Origin: Streptomyces xanthii
Lineage (GTDB): Bacteria; Actinomycetota; Actinomycetes; Streptomycetales; Streptomycetaceae
DNA length: 64,000 nt
NCBI RefSeq assembly: GCF_014621695.1
Contig: NZ_CP061281.1
Location: 5,890,001-5,954,000 of the forward strand
Direction: 5' to 3'
In this document: one piece after another, positions 17,962 through 26,053 of the stretch
Position numbering within the stretch: position 1 is the stretch's first letter
Layout of the letters: every line of letters starts with the position of its first letter
Made by a program: the position numbers and the translations under genes
Notes under the pieces: generated by a model
What the model was told of the DNA's origin: nothing
The model's input: only the letters and a program-made list of their open reading frames with translations
Database searches by the model: none

Positions 17962-19131
17962 ATGACCACCGACAACGACGTCCGTGTCATCGAGACCGGC
18001 ACCGCCCCGGTCCGCTTCGCCCGCGGCTGGCACTGCCTGGGCCTCGCCGCGGACTTCCGTGACGGCAAGCCGCACGAGATCGAGGCCTTCGGCACCAAGC
18101 TCGTCGTCTTCCAGGGCGAGGACGACGGAGAGCTCCACGTCCTCAACGCCTACTGTCCCCACATGGGCGGCAACCTCGCCCACGGCACCGTGAAGGGCGA
18201 CACCGTCGCCTGCCCGTTCCACGACTGGCGCTGGTCCGGCGACGGCAAGTGCGCCGCCATCCCGTACGCCCGCCGCGTCCCGCCGCGCGCCCGCACCCGC
18301 ACCTGGCACGCCATGGAGCGCAACCGGCAGCTCTTCGTCTGGCACGACCCCGAGGGCAACCCGCCCCGGCCCGAGCAGGACATCCCCGAGATCGCCGGCA
18401 TCCACGGCCCCGCCGAGGAGACCGCGCAGTGGTCCGACTGGCAGTGGAACACCATCACCATCGACACCAACTGCCGCGAGATCGTCGACAACGTGGTCGA
18501 CATGGCGCACTTCTACTACATCCACTACTCGTTCCCCGTCTACTTCAAGAACGTCTTCGACGGGCACGTCGCCACCCAGTACATGCGCTCCGAGCCCCGC
18601 CCGGACATCGACCTCGGCTCCCTGTCCACCGGCTCCCTGCGCTCCGACGCCTCCTACTTCGGCCCGTCGTACATGATCGACTGGCTGTACACGGAGGTCG
18701 CGCCGGGCGTCGAGATGGAGTCCGTGCTCATCAACTGCCACTACCCGGTGGGCCCCGACCGCTTCGTCCTCCAGTACGGGGCCATGGTCAAGAAGCTCCC
18801 CGGCATGAGCGACACCGAGGCCGCCGAGGCCGCCCGCCTCACCAGCGAGGGCCTCGCCGTCGGCTTCGAGCAGGACGTCGAGATCTGGAAGAACAAGACC
18901 CGCATCGACAACCCCCTGCTCACCGAGGAGGACGGCCCCGTCTACCAGCTGCGCCGCTGGTACGAGCAGTTCTACGTGGACGCCGCCGACGTCAAGGACG
19001 AGATGGTGCGCCGCTTCGAGTTCGAGATCGACACCCGCCGCGCCAACGAGAACTGGCGCGCCGAGGCCGAGGCCAACATGGCCCTCCGCGCCGCCGCCAC
19101 CGCCCAGCCCACGGAAGGAGACGGGGCATGA
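17962..19131 (+). CDS. kshA: 3-ketosteroid 9-alpha-hydroxylase oxygenase KshA
   Basis: This 389-residue Rieske non-heme iron oxygenase component has [2Fe-2S] ligands Cys65/His67 (YCPHMGG) and Cys84/His87 (CPFHDW). The mononuclear-iron histidines are His183 and His188 in DMAHFYYIHYSFPVYFKNVF, a segment typical of KshA. With KshB it hydroxylates C9. Combined with KstD action, this opens ring B to the phenolic 3-HSA. The ATG at 17962 is preferred to a GTG at 17953 that sits too close to the AAGG site. Its stop overlaps the start of an 80-residue Cys protein. Confidence 0.92.
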   Translation: MTTDNDVRVIETGTAPVRFARGWHCLGLAADFRDGKPHEIEAFGTKLVVFQGEDDGELHVLNAYCPHMGGNLAHGTVKGDTVACPFHDWRWSGDGKCAAIPYARRVPPRARTRTWHAMERNRQLFVWHDPEGNPPRPEQDIPEIAGIHGPAEETAQWSDWQWNTITIDTNCREIVDNVVDMAHFYYIHYSFPVYFKNVFDGHVATQYMRSEPRPDIDLGSLSTGSLRSDASYFGPSYMIDWLYTEVAPGVEMESVLINCHYPVGPDRFVLQYGAMVKKLPGMSDTEAAEAARLTSEGLAVGFEQDVEIWKNKTRIDNPLLTEEDGPVYQLRRWYEQFYVDAADVKDEMVRRFEFEIDTRRANENWRAEAEANMALRAAATAQPTEGDGA

Positions 19132-19370
19132 CCCCCGTCGTCTGCGACACCTGCGGCAACCAGGTGCTCTGCGAGAAGTACAGCCCGGCCCACCTCCAGA
19201 TCCAGTGGACGGCCGACACCGCCGCCGCCTGCCCGCGCATCGCGGCGCAGGCGGCCGGCTCCGCCGGGACCCCCGCCGCGCGGGTCCCGGACTGCACCGC
19301 CCTGCGCACCGCGGTCGACTCCGCCGTCGACACGGGCCGGCTGGAGGTGACCCGGCGTGAGCAGCCCTGA
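19128..19370 (+). CDS. 80-residue cysteine-containing protein between kshA and kshB
   Basis: I do not recognise a named family. The protein begins MTPVVCDTCGNQVLCEKYSP and has Cys at 6, 9, 15, 35 and 56, with the first pair as CxxC, so a small metal-binding or redox fold is plausible. It also contains AHLQIQWTADTAAACPRI. It is certainly in an expression slot: its ATG overlaps the kshA stop (ATGA) and its last 14 bases overlap the start of kshB. Three-gene overlap of this kind implies stoichiometric production. A ferredoxin is unlikely, because KshB already carries one and the spacing does not fit. A maturation or accessory factor for the Rieske enzyme is a guess. Confidence 0.75.
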   Translation: MTPVVCDTCGNQVLCEKYSPAHLQIQWTADTAAACPRIAAQAAGSAGTPAARVPDCTALRTAVDSAVDTGRLEVTRREQP

Positions 19371-20379
19371 CCTCCCGGGCGGCCCGCGCACCCTGAGCCT
19401 GCGCGTCGCCGAGATCGTCCCGGAGACCGAGGACGCCGTCACCGTCGTCCTCGACGCCCCGGAACTCACGTACGCGCCCGGCCAGTTCCTCACCCTCCAG
19501 GTGCCCGGCGGCCACGCTCGCTGCTACTCCCTGTCCAGCTCCCCGCACACCGGCGAACTGCCCCGGGTCACGGTCAAGCACGTGCCCGGGGGCACCGGCT
19601 CCCGCTGGGTCTGCCAGGAACTGCGGGCCGGCGACACCGTCACCGCGCTCGCCCCCGCCGGCACGTTCACCCCGGCCGACCTCGACACCGACCTGCTGCT
19701 CGCCGCCGCGGGCAGCGGCATCACCCCGGTCCTGTCGATCGCCGCGTCCGTCCTCACCGCCGGCACCGGCCGCGTCACCCTGCTCTACGCCAACCGCGAC
19801 GAGCGCTCCGTCATCCTGCGCGGCGCGCTCCAGGAACTGGCCGCGGCCCACCCCGGCCGGCTCACCGTCCTGCACTGGCTGGAGTCGCTCCAGGGCCTGC
19901 CCGCACCCGCGGCCCTCGGCCCGCTCCTCGCCCCGTACGCCGACCGGCCCGCCTACCTGTGCGGCCCGGCCCCGTTCATGGACGCGGCCGAGGCGGCCCT
20001 GCGCGGCGCGGGCGCCGCCACCGTCCACCGGGAGCGGTACTTCTCGCTCTCCGGCGACGTGTTCACCGCGCCCGTGCCCGCGGCTTCGGCCTCGGCCGGT
20101 ACGGGCCCCTCCTCCACCGCCGTCGTCAGCCTCGACGGGGAGACCCACGAGGTGGCCTGGCCCGAGGACACCCCGCTCCTTGACGCGCTGCTCGCGGCCG
20201 GCGTCGACGCGCCGTTCTCCTGCCGGGAGGGCGCGTGCGCGGCCTGCACGTGCCGGATCGTCACGGGCGACATCACTCTGATCCGCAACGAGGTCCTCGA
20301 CGAAGAGGACCTGAAGGAGGGCTACGCCCTGGCCTGCCAGGCGCTGCCGCGCAGCGAACGGGTGTCGGTCGAGTACTGA
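19357..20379 (+). CDS. kshB: 3-ketosteroid 9-alpha-hydroxylase reductase KshB
   Basis: This 340-residue ferredoxin-NAD reductase has an FAD-binding RCYSLSSSP near residue 51 and an NAD loop GSGITPV near 120. The C-terminal plant-type [2Fe-2S] domain has ligands in CREGACAACTC plus a later Cys in ALACQ. It passes electrons from NADH to KshA. The GTG at 19357 lies within the end of the small Cys gene. A low-complexity Ala/Ser linker (AASASAGTGPSS) separates reductase and ferredoxin domains. Related phenylacetyl-CoA reductases share this layout, so the Ksh role is taken from the adjacent kshA. Confidence 0.9.
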   Translation: MSSPDLPGGPRTLSLRVAEIVPETEDAVTVVLDAPELTYAPGQFLTLQVPGGHARCYSLSSSPHTGELPRVTVKHVPGGTGSRWVCQELRAGDTVTALAPAGTFTPADLDTDLLLAAAGSGITPVLSIAASVLTAGTGRVTLLYANRDERSVILRGALQELAAAHPGRLTVLHWLESLQGLPAPAALGPLLAPYADRPAYLCGPAPFMDAAEAALRGAGAATVHRERYFSLSGDVFTAPVPAASASAGTGPSSTAVVSLDGETHEVAWPEDTPLLDALLAAGVDAPFSCREGACAACTCRIVTGDITLIRNEVLDEEDLKEGYALACQALPRSERVSVEY

Positions 20380-20386
20380 GTGCGGG

Positions 20387-20552
20387 TGGGTGGGGGCTGG
20401 TCGCGCCCACGCGGCGGAGCCGCACATCGACACAGCCCCGCGCCCCTGAAATGCAGACCCTTCGGGTCGCATCTCCAGGGGCGCGGGGCTGTATAGGGGC
20501 GCGGGGCTGTATCCATCAGCGGCTCCGCCGCGTGGGCGCGAGAAGCCCCACC
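20387..20552. repeat. Nested long inverted repeat between convergent genes
   Basis: The outer arms GGGGCTGGTCGCGCCCACGC and GCGTGGGCGCGAGAAGCCCC, extended by GGCGGAGCCGC/GCGGCTCCGCC, enclose an inner palindrome. The inner arms start ACAGCCCCGCGCCCCTG and close on CAGGGGCGCGGGGCTGT. A short direct duplication of GGGGCGCGGGGCTGTA follows the inner arm. It is a variant of the dispersed intergenic palindrome and probably ends both kshB and iclR transcripts. Confidence 0.8.
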
Positions 20553-20576
20553 GGCCCGCAGACGCCGACGTACGGC

Positions 20577-21458
20577 CTACATCCAGGAGTCCTGGCGCAC
20601 CCAGGTCAGCATGTTCGGCAGGGTCCGGTCCCCGGGCCCCATGGGCGCGACATCCGGCGCCTGGGCGAACCGCGCCGCACGACCCGGACCGTGCAGATCC
20701 CGCCAGATCGCCCGCGCAGCGGCCCGCAGCCGGGCCTCCTGATGCTCCAGCCCCCGCTGCGGCCCCAGCGAAGACAAGGACACGGCCGCGACGGCCCGCC
20801 CCGCCCCGCGCAACGGCACCGCCACACACACGAGCCCCGGGAACGACTCCTCCCGGTCGTAGGCGAGCCCGGACGTCCGCACCCGCGAGAGCTCCGAGCA
20901 GAACACGGAGGCCCGGCTCACCGTACGGGCCGTACGAGGCGCGAGCCCCGCCGCGAGCACCCGCTCGATGTCCGCCTGGTCGCCGAACGCCAGCATCGCC
21001 TTCCCGGCCGCCGTGGCGTGCGCCGGCAGCCGCGCCCCGACCCGCACTTGCGGCGTACGGTCGGTCCGCTCGCCGGAGGACGACGGCAGCGAACCGGAGC
21101 GCTCCAGACAGACGACGTCCGTCGCCCCGTCCAGCACGTACAGGTGCACCTGCTTGCCGGTCGCCTCGTGCAGGGCGTCCAGATGGGGAGTGGCGGCCCG
21201 CACCAGCCGGTTGTGGTGCGCCGCCAGTCCGCCGTGCTCCAGCATCCGCAGCCCGAGCCGGTAGTCCCGGCCCTCCCGGTCCAGCCAGCGCAGCTGCACC
21301 AGCTGGTCCAGGATGCGGTGCGCGGAGGTGCGCGACAGGCCCGAACGGTGGATGACGTCGGTGAGCGAGAGCCGGCCGCGGCCGCCGTCGAACGCGGCGA
21401 GCACCTTCTCGGCCTTCTCGAGCAGAGACAGCGGAGCCACGGCAGCCTCAGGGGCCAT
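20577..21458 (-). CDS. IclR-family regulator of the A/B-ring genes (inferred)
   Basis: This protein is about 293 residues from ATG 21458; a longer frame to 21512 and a GTG at 21467 are possible starts. The winged helix is visible in LSLTDVIHRSGLSRTSAHRI followed by LDQLVQLRWLDREG. The effector domain has RLPAHATAAGKAMLAF and ESFPGLVCVAVPLRG, typical of IclR proteins. It is divergent from hsaA and lies between the hsaE-kshB and hsaADCB operons. The 17-bp palindrome at 21614 sits in its own upstream region, so it is the likely binder of the three shared sites. Whether it activates or represses, and its ligand, are unknown. Confidence 0.88.
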   Translation of the reverse strand: MAPEAAVAPLSLLEKAEKVLAAFDGGRGRLSLTDVIHRSGLSRTSAHRILDQLVQLRWLDREGRDYRLGLRMLEHGGLAAHHNRLVRAATPHLDALHEATGKQVHLYVLDGATDVVCLERSGSLPSSSGERTDRTPQVRVGARLPAHATAAGKAMLAFGDQADIERVLAAGLAPRTARTVSRASVFCSELSRVRTSGLAYDREESFPGLVCVAVPLRGAGRAVAAVSLSSLGPQRGLEHQEARLRAAARAIWRDLHGPGRAARFAQAPDVAPMGPGDRTLPNMLTWVRQDSWM

Positions 21459-21613
21459 TTCGAGCACAGCACACCCCCAAACGGGACAGAGCAAAGGGGT
21501 ACGAACCGCCACGACGCGGTCGTCCTTCAGCGTTGAGGGGACCTTGCCACGTCAGGGGCTGACATGGGAAGAGAGTGGACACGGTGGATTTTCCGGGCCC
21601 GCCCCGCCACCGC

Positions 21614-21667
21614 TTCCCGCTCAGCGGGAACCCCCGCTGTCGCACCGCCCCGGGCCGCGCCTACGGT
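21614..21667 (+). promoter_or_regulatory. Promoter with shared palindrome, copy C (upstream of hsaA)
   Basis: TTCCCGCTCAGCGGGAA at 21614-21630 is a perfect 8-bp inverted repeat around one central base. The -10-like TACGGT is at 21662-21667, 32 bases on as in copy B, and even the flanking CGCCTACGGTC is shared. It is the best copy of the motif and adjoins the IclR gene. Confidence 0.7.
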
Positions 21668-21710
21668 CCCCTCACATTCACCCCACCGCCCCATCGTGAA
21701 GGTGCCTCAC

Positions 21711-22904
21711 ATGACCGAAGACTCCACCGCCGCAGTCCTCGCCTCGGTCCGCGCCCTCCTGCCCGCCGTCGCCGAGCGCGCCGCCGAGGCCGAGGAACTG
21801 CGCAGGATCCCCGAGGCCACGGTCAAGGAACTGGCGTCCACCGGCTTCTTCCGGCTCCTGCAGCCCCAGCGCTACGGCGGACACGGCGCCGACCCGGCCG
21901 TCTTCTACGACTGCGTCAAGGAGATCGCCCAGGCCTGCGGCTCCACCGGGTGGGTCGCCTCCGTCCTCGGGGTCCACCCCTGGCACGTGGCGCTGTACGA
22001 GAAGGCCGCGCAGGACGAGGTCTGGGGCGAGAACGGCGAGCGAGCCGACACCCGCATCTCCTCCTCGTACGCCCCGACCGGCACCGCGGCCCGCGTCGAC
22101 GGAGGCTTCCGGCTCAGCGGCCGCTGGCACTTCTCCTCGGGCTGCGACCACGCCCAGTGGATCATCCTGGGCGCCCTGGTCCCCGACGCCGACGGCAACC
22201 CGGTCGACATGCGCGCCTTCCTGCTGCCGCGCACCGACTACGAGATCAAGGACGTCTGGGACACCGTCGGCCTGCGCGGCACCGGCTCCAACGACATCCT
22301 CGTCGAGGACGTCTTCGTCCCCGAGCACCGCGCCCTGTCCTACGGCCCCGTCACCGCGCTGGCCGCCCCCGGCCTCGACATCAACCCCGAGCCGGTCTTC
22401 CGCCTCCCGTACGCCGCCGTCTTCACCACCACCATCTCCTCGCCGATCGTCGGCATCGCCCAGGGCGCCTGGGACGGCTTCGTCTCCGCCACCCGCGAGC
22501 GCATCCGCGTCTCCTACGGCCAGAAGGTCGCCGAGGACCCCTTCGCCCAGATCCGCCTCGCCCGCTCCGCCAGCGACATCGACGCCGCCTGGCGCCAACT
22601 GCGCGGAAACATCGGCGAGATGTACGACATCGTCAGCGCCGGCGGCGAACTGAGCACCGAACTGCGCGCCCGCGCCCGCCGCGACCAGGTCCTCGCCACC
22701 GAGCGCTGCGCCGCCGCCGTCGACCTGCTGATGGAGAACGCGGGCGGCAACGCCATGCGCACCGGCGCGGGCCCCGCCGGCGTCCAGCGCGCCTGGCGCG
22801 ACATCCACACCGGCCGCGGCCACGCCGCCAACGACCCCGAGCGCGCCCTGCTGATGTTCGGCCAGGACGCCCTCGGCCTCGACGTCCAGGACGTGATGCT
22901 GTGA
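21711..22904 (+). CDS. hsaA: 3-HSA hydroxylase, oxygenase component HsaA
   Basis: This 397-residue flavin-dependent monooxygenase has an acyl-CoA-dehydrogenase fold. It hydroxylates the phenol ring of 3-HSA to the catechol 3,4-DHSA, using reduced flavin from HsaB. Characteristic parts are GFFRLLQPQRYGGHGADPAV, RWHFSSGCDHAQWIILGALV and DTVGLRGTGSNDILVEDVFV. The C-terminal segment AWRDIHTGRGHAAND is typical of class D monooxygenases rather than dehydrogenases. The ATG at 21711 has GAAGGTG eight bases upstream; the frame extension to 21564 crosses the operator and is rejected. Order hsaA-hsaD-hsaC-hsaB is the mycobacterial one. Confidence 0.92.
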   Translation: MTEDSTAAVLASVRALLPAVAERAAEAEELRRIPEATVKELASTGFFRLLQPQRYGGHGADPAVFYDCVKEIAQACGSTGWVASVLGVHPWHVALYEKAAQDEVWGENGERADTRISSSYAPTGTAARVDGGFRLSGRWHFSSGCDHAQWIILGALVPDADGNPVDMRAFLLPRTDYEIKDVWDTVGLRGTGSNDILVEDVFVPEHRALSYGPVTALAAPGLDINPEPVFRLPYAAVFTTTISSPIVGIAQGAWDGFVSATRERIRVSYGQKVAEDPFAQIRLARSASDIDAAWRQLRGNIGEMYDIVSAGGELSTELRARARRDQVLATERCAAAVDLLMENAGGNAMRTGAGPAGVQRAWRDIHTGRGHAANDPERALLMFGQDALGLDVQDVML

Positions 22905-23767
22905 CCACCGCCCTCACCGCCGAGTCCACCCGGCGCACCGTCAAGGCCGGCGGCCACGCCCTCGCCTACCACGAGGCGGGCCCCGCCGACGGGCCCGTGG
23001 TCGTCATGCTGCACGGCGGCGGTCCCGGCGCCTCCGGCTGGTCCAACTTCGGCGCCAACCTCGCCCCGTTCGCCGCCGCGGGACTGCGCACGATCCTGCT
23101 CGACCAGCTCTGCTTCGGCGACAGCGACAAGCCCGAGCTCGACACCGACTACTGGACGGCCTCCGCCCGCGCCACCGTCGCCCTGCTCGACGAACTCGGC
23201 ATCGCCCAGGCCCACTTCGTCGGCAACTCGCTCGGCGGCGGCACCGCCGCCCGCCTCGCCCTCGACTTCCCCGACCGCGTCGGCAAGCTCCTCCTGATGG
23301 GCCCCGGCGGCGTCACCCTCAACCTGTTCCACGCCGACCCCACCGAGGGCATCCAGCGGCTCTTCGACTTCAACATGTCGCCCGAGCCGACCCGCGACCA
23401 GATGCGGGCCTTCCTCTCCGTGCTCGCGTACGACCGGTCGATCGTCACCGACGCCTTCGTCGAGGAGCGCTACCTGCGCGCCCTCGACCCCGAGGTCAGG
23501 CTCGGCGCCGCCCGCATGGGCGCCGCCTTCGCCAACCCGGCCTGGACCGAGCGCACCCAGCTGTGGCGCGACGCCCACCGCATCACCCACCCGACGCTGC
23601 TCACCTGGGGCCGCGAGGACCGCGTCAATCCGATCGACGGCGCCTTCGTCGCCCTCAAGGCGATGCCGAACGCCCGGCTCCACGTCTTCCCGCACTGCGG
23701 CCACTGGGCCCAGACCGAGCAGGCCGACGAGTTCAACCGCCTCGCCATCGACTTCTTCACCCACTGA
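22901..23767 (+). CDS. hsaD: Meta-cleavage product hydrolase HsaD
   Basis: This 288-residue alpha/beta hydrolase cleaves the carbon-carbon bond of 4,9-DSHA, the ring-A meta-cleavage product. It yields HIP (to FadD3) and a 2-hydroxydienoate (to HsaE). It has LHGGGPGASGWSNF (oxyanion loop), the nucleophile Ser110 in VGNSLGGGTA, acid Asp in WGREDRVNP and His in PHCGHWAQ. The GTG at 22901 overlaps the hsaA stop. All family residues are present. Confidence 0.93.
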   Translation: MTTALTAESTRRTVKAGGHALAYHEAGPADGPVVVMLHGGGPGASGWSNFGANLAPFAAAGLRTILLDQLCFGDSDKPELDTDYWTASARATVALLDELGIAQAHFVGNSLGGGTAARLALDFPDRVGKLLLMGPGGVTLNLFHADPTEGIQRLFDFNMSPEPTRDQMRAFLSVLAYDRSIVTDAFVEERYLRALDPEVRLGAARMGAAFANPAWTERTQLWRDAHRITHPTLLTWGREDRVNPIDGAFVALKAMPNARLHVFPHCGHWAQTEQADEFNRLAIDFFTH

Positions 23768-23809
23768 ACCACTCGACCGAACCACTCCACTCACGTACGG
23801 GAGTTACGG

Positions 23810-24724
23810 ATGGACATCCGCTCACTCGGCTATCTCCGCATCGAGACCACGGACCTCGCCGCCTGGCGCACCTACGTCCTGGACATCCTCGCCATGGTCG
23901 AGGCCCAGGGCAGCACCGACGAGCAGCTCAACGTCCGCATCGACGACCGCGTCCACCGCTTCCAGTTCGTCGCGGGCACCCAGGACCGTCTCGTCGCCGC
24001 CGGCTTCGAGGTGCCGGGCGCCCGTGAACTCGCCCTCGCCGCGAGCGAGCTGGAGGCCGCCGGACACGCCGTCAAGGAAGGCGACGCCGCCACCCTCGCC
24101 GACCGCCGCGTCCAGGGCCTCATCCACGTCAGCGACCCGGCCGGCAACCCGCTGGAGATCTACTGGGGCCAGGCCCAGGACCACAGCCCCCTCGGCACCC
24201 CCTACGGCAACCGCTTCGTCACCGGCACCACCAGCCCCACCACCGGCGACCTCGGCCTCGGCCACGTCGTCCTGCCGGCCGTCGAGATCGACGAGGCCCT
24301 CGACTTCTACGAGAACCTCCTCGGCTTCCAGCTGCGCGACTCCATGCAGCTGCCCCCGGTCGCCGTCCCCACCGGCAAGCCCGGCCAGGACGCGTACCGC
24401 ATGTACTTCCTGTCGCCCAACCGCCGCCACCACAGCCTCGGCCTCTACCCCGGCGCCCTGCCCCCCGGCATCGTCCACTTCATGGTCGAGCTGGAGCAGC
24501 TCGACGACGTCGGCTACGGACTGGACCGCATGAAGAAGGCCGGCATCCCGATCGCCTCGTCGCTCGGCCGCCACTCCAACGACCACATGGTCTCCTTCTA
24601 CGCCCAGGCGCCCGGCGGCTTCCAGGTCGAGTACGGCTGGGACGGCCTCGTCGTCGACCCCGCCACCTGGACCGCCCGGGAGATCACCTCCGACTCGCTG
24701 TGGGGCCACGAGTGGAACGGCTGA
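23810..24724 (+). CDS. hsaC: Extradiol dioxygenase HsaC (3,4-DHSA dioxygenase)
   Basis: This 304-residue type I extradiol dioxygenase with two vicinal-oxygen-chelate repeats has Fe(II) ligands His152 (GHVVLP), His223 (IVHFMVE) and Glu274 (FQVEYGW). The spacing matches BphC/HsaC. It opens the catechol ring A of 3,4-DHSA. The ATG at 23810 has GGGAGTTACGG upstream. The 42-base gap after hsaD is the only real gap in the hsaADCB operon and holds no obvious promoter. Confidence 0.93.
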   Translation: MDIRSLGYLRIETTDLAAWRTYVLDILAMVEAQGSTDEQLNVRIDDRVHRFQFVAGTQDRLVAAGFEVPGARELALAASELEAAGHAVKEGDAATLADRRVQGLIHVSDPAGNPLEIYWGQAQDHSPLGTPYGNRFVTGTTSPTTGDLGLGHVVLPAVEIDEALDFYENLLGFQLRDSMQLPPVAVPTGKPGQDAYRMYFLSPNRRHHSLGLYPGALPPGIVHFMVELEQLDDVGYGLDRMKKAGIPIASSLGRHSNDHMVSFYAQAPGGFQVEYGWDGLVVDPATWTAREITSDSLWGHEWNG

Positions 24725-24732
24725 GCACCACC

Positions 24733-25272
24733 ATGGCGCCCGTCGATCCGGGGGAGTTCCGGGACGCCCTGTCCCGGTTCGCCTCCGGCGTCACCGTCGT
24801 CGCCGGCCTCGACGAGGCCGGCGCCCCGGCAGGACTCGCCTGCCAGTCCTTCGCCTCCCTCTCCCTCGACCCGCCGCTCGTGCTCTTCTGCGTCGCGCGC
24901 ACCTCGTCCAGCTGGGCCCGGCTGCGGCCCACCGGCCGGTTCGGCATCTCGGTGCTCGCCGAGGACCAGCGCGGCGAGTGCCGCACCCTCGGCTCCCGCT
25001 CCGCCGACAAGTTCGCCGACCTCGGCTGGCACGCCGGCCGCGACCCCGGCACCGTCCTCCTCGACGGCGCCCTCGCCCACCTCGAATGCACCGTCGAGCG
25101 CATCGCCGACGGCGGCGACCACGAGGTCGTCATCGGCCGCGTCACCGCCCTCACCACCCCGCGCCCCGACGGCCGCCCGCTGCTGTACTTCCGCTCCCGC
25201 TTCGGCACCGGCCGCTTCACGGAGCCGGTACGGACCGACCTGACGGACGAACATCCGGCCCTGTGGCTCTGA
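24733..25272 (+). CDS. hsaB: Flavin reductase HsaB
   Basis: This 179-residue flavin reductase of the HpaC/DIM6 family supplies reduced flavin to HsaA. Visible motifs are FASGVTVVAG near the start, ACQSFASLSLDPPLVLFCVA (the flavin-binding strand) and HLECTVERIADGGDHEVVIG. The ATG at 24733 is chosen; an in-frame CTG at 24721 directly after the hsaC stop and a longer frame from 24700 are weaker. It is the last enzyme gene of the hsaADCB operon. Confidence 0.9.
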   Translation: MAPVDPGEFRDALSRFASGVTVVAGLDEAGAPAGLACQSFASLSLDPPLVLFCVARTSSSWARLRPTGRFGISVLAEDQRGECRTLGSRSADKFADLGWHAGRDPGTVLLDGALAHLECTVERIADGGDHEVVIGRVTALTTPRPDGRPLLYFRSRFGTGRFTEPVRTDLTDEHPALWL

Positions 25273-25300
25273 GCGTTCCCCCGGGTACGACAATGGGCGC

Positions 25301-25912
25301 GTGCCTACCAAGAAGAAGCCCCAGGCGACGACCGCCGCGCCCGAGCGGCGCGGCGAGCTGCTCCAGACCGCGGCCGAGGTCTTCGCCGAGCAGGGGTACA
25401 ACGCCACCACCGTCCGCAAGATCGCCGATCACGCGGGCATGCTCGCCGGCAGCCTCTACTACCACTTCGACTCCAAGGAATCGATGCTGGAGGAGATCCT
25501 GCGCACGTTCCTCGACGAGCTGTGGTCCGGCTACGACACCGTGCTCGACGCGGACCTCGGCCCCCGGGAGACGCTCCAGGCGCTGGTCACCGAGTCCTTC
25601 CGGGAGATCGACCGGCACCGGCCCGCCGTCGCGATCTACCAGAAGGAGTCCCGCCACCTCGTCACCCAGGACCGCTTCGAGTTCCTCGCCGAGTCCCAGC
25701 GGCGCTTCGAGAAGACCTGGCTGACGACCCTGGAGCGGGGCGTCGCCGACGGCGTCTTCCGCGCGGACCTCGACATCCGCCTCACCTACCGCTTCGTGCG
25801 CGACACCGTCTGGGTCGCCGCGTCCTGGTACCGGCCCGGCGGGCACCACAGTCCCGAGGAGATCGCACGCCAGTATCTGTCGATGGTTCTGGACGGGATC
25901 GCCACGCGGTGA
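25301..25912 (+). CDS. TetR-family regulator, KstR2 paralogue
   Basis: This 203-residue protein is very like the KstR2 at 4653-5270. The helix-turn-helix YNATTVRKIADHAGMLAGSL, YYHFDSKESMLEEILRTFLD and the ligand-domain segment FVRDTVWVAASWYRPGGHHS are nearly superimposable on it. The GTG at 25301 lies 28 bases after hsaB, so it may be co-transcribed with the hsa operon; an ATG at 25293 is out of frame. No KstR2-type box is seen directly upstream. Because its recognition helix is almost the same as KstR2's, it probably sees the same or a closely related operator, perhaps with a different CoA-thioester ligand. That is inference. Confidence 0.88.
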   Translation: MPTKKKPQATTAAPERRGELLQTAAEVFAEQGYNATTVRKIADHAGMLAGSLYYHFDSKESMLEEILRTFLDELWSGYDTVLDADLGPRETLQALVTESFREIDRHRPAVAIYQKESRHLVTQDRFEFLAESQRRFEKTWLTTLERGVADGVFRADLDIRLTYRFVRDTVWVAASWYRPGGHHSPEEIARQYLSMVLDGIATR

Positions 25913-26053
25913 AGGAGCATGTTAGAGTCGATGGCGTTGCAGTTTTGGTACCCATAGACTTTATGTGCGCCTGACGGGAATGTTCCTCAGGCGCATTATT
26001 GTTTTCCGAGGTGTTCTCGGAATGGGAGCTGCTACCTGTTCAAGGAGAACAAC
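25913..26053 (+). promoter_or_regulatory. Structured 5' leader of the cold-shock gene
   Basis: The gap before the cold-shock gene is locally AT-richer than its surroundings. It holds two hairpins: TGCGCCTGA/TCAGGCGCA at 25966-25995 and TTCCGAG/CTCGGAA at 26004-26022. An AAGGAGAAC ribosome site follows. Long structured leaders are usual for cspA-type genes and often act in temperature control. The promoter itself is not clear. Confidence 0.5.

Noticed and set aside
16870..20829. 1319-codon minus-strand open frame across hsaF, kshA and kshB
   Set aside because: It is the antisense shadow of well-supported genes with conserved active sites. Its product is Val/Gly/Asp-rich repeats without a domain, and it exists because stops are rare at this GC content.
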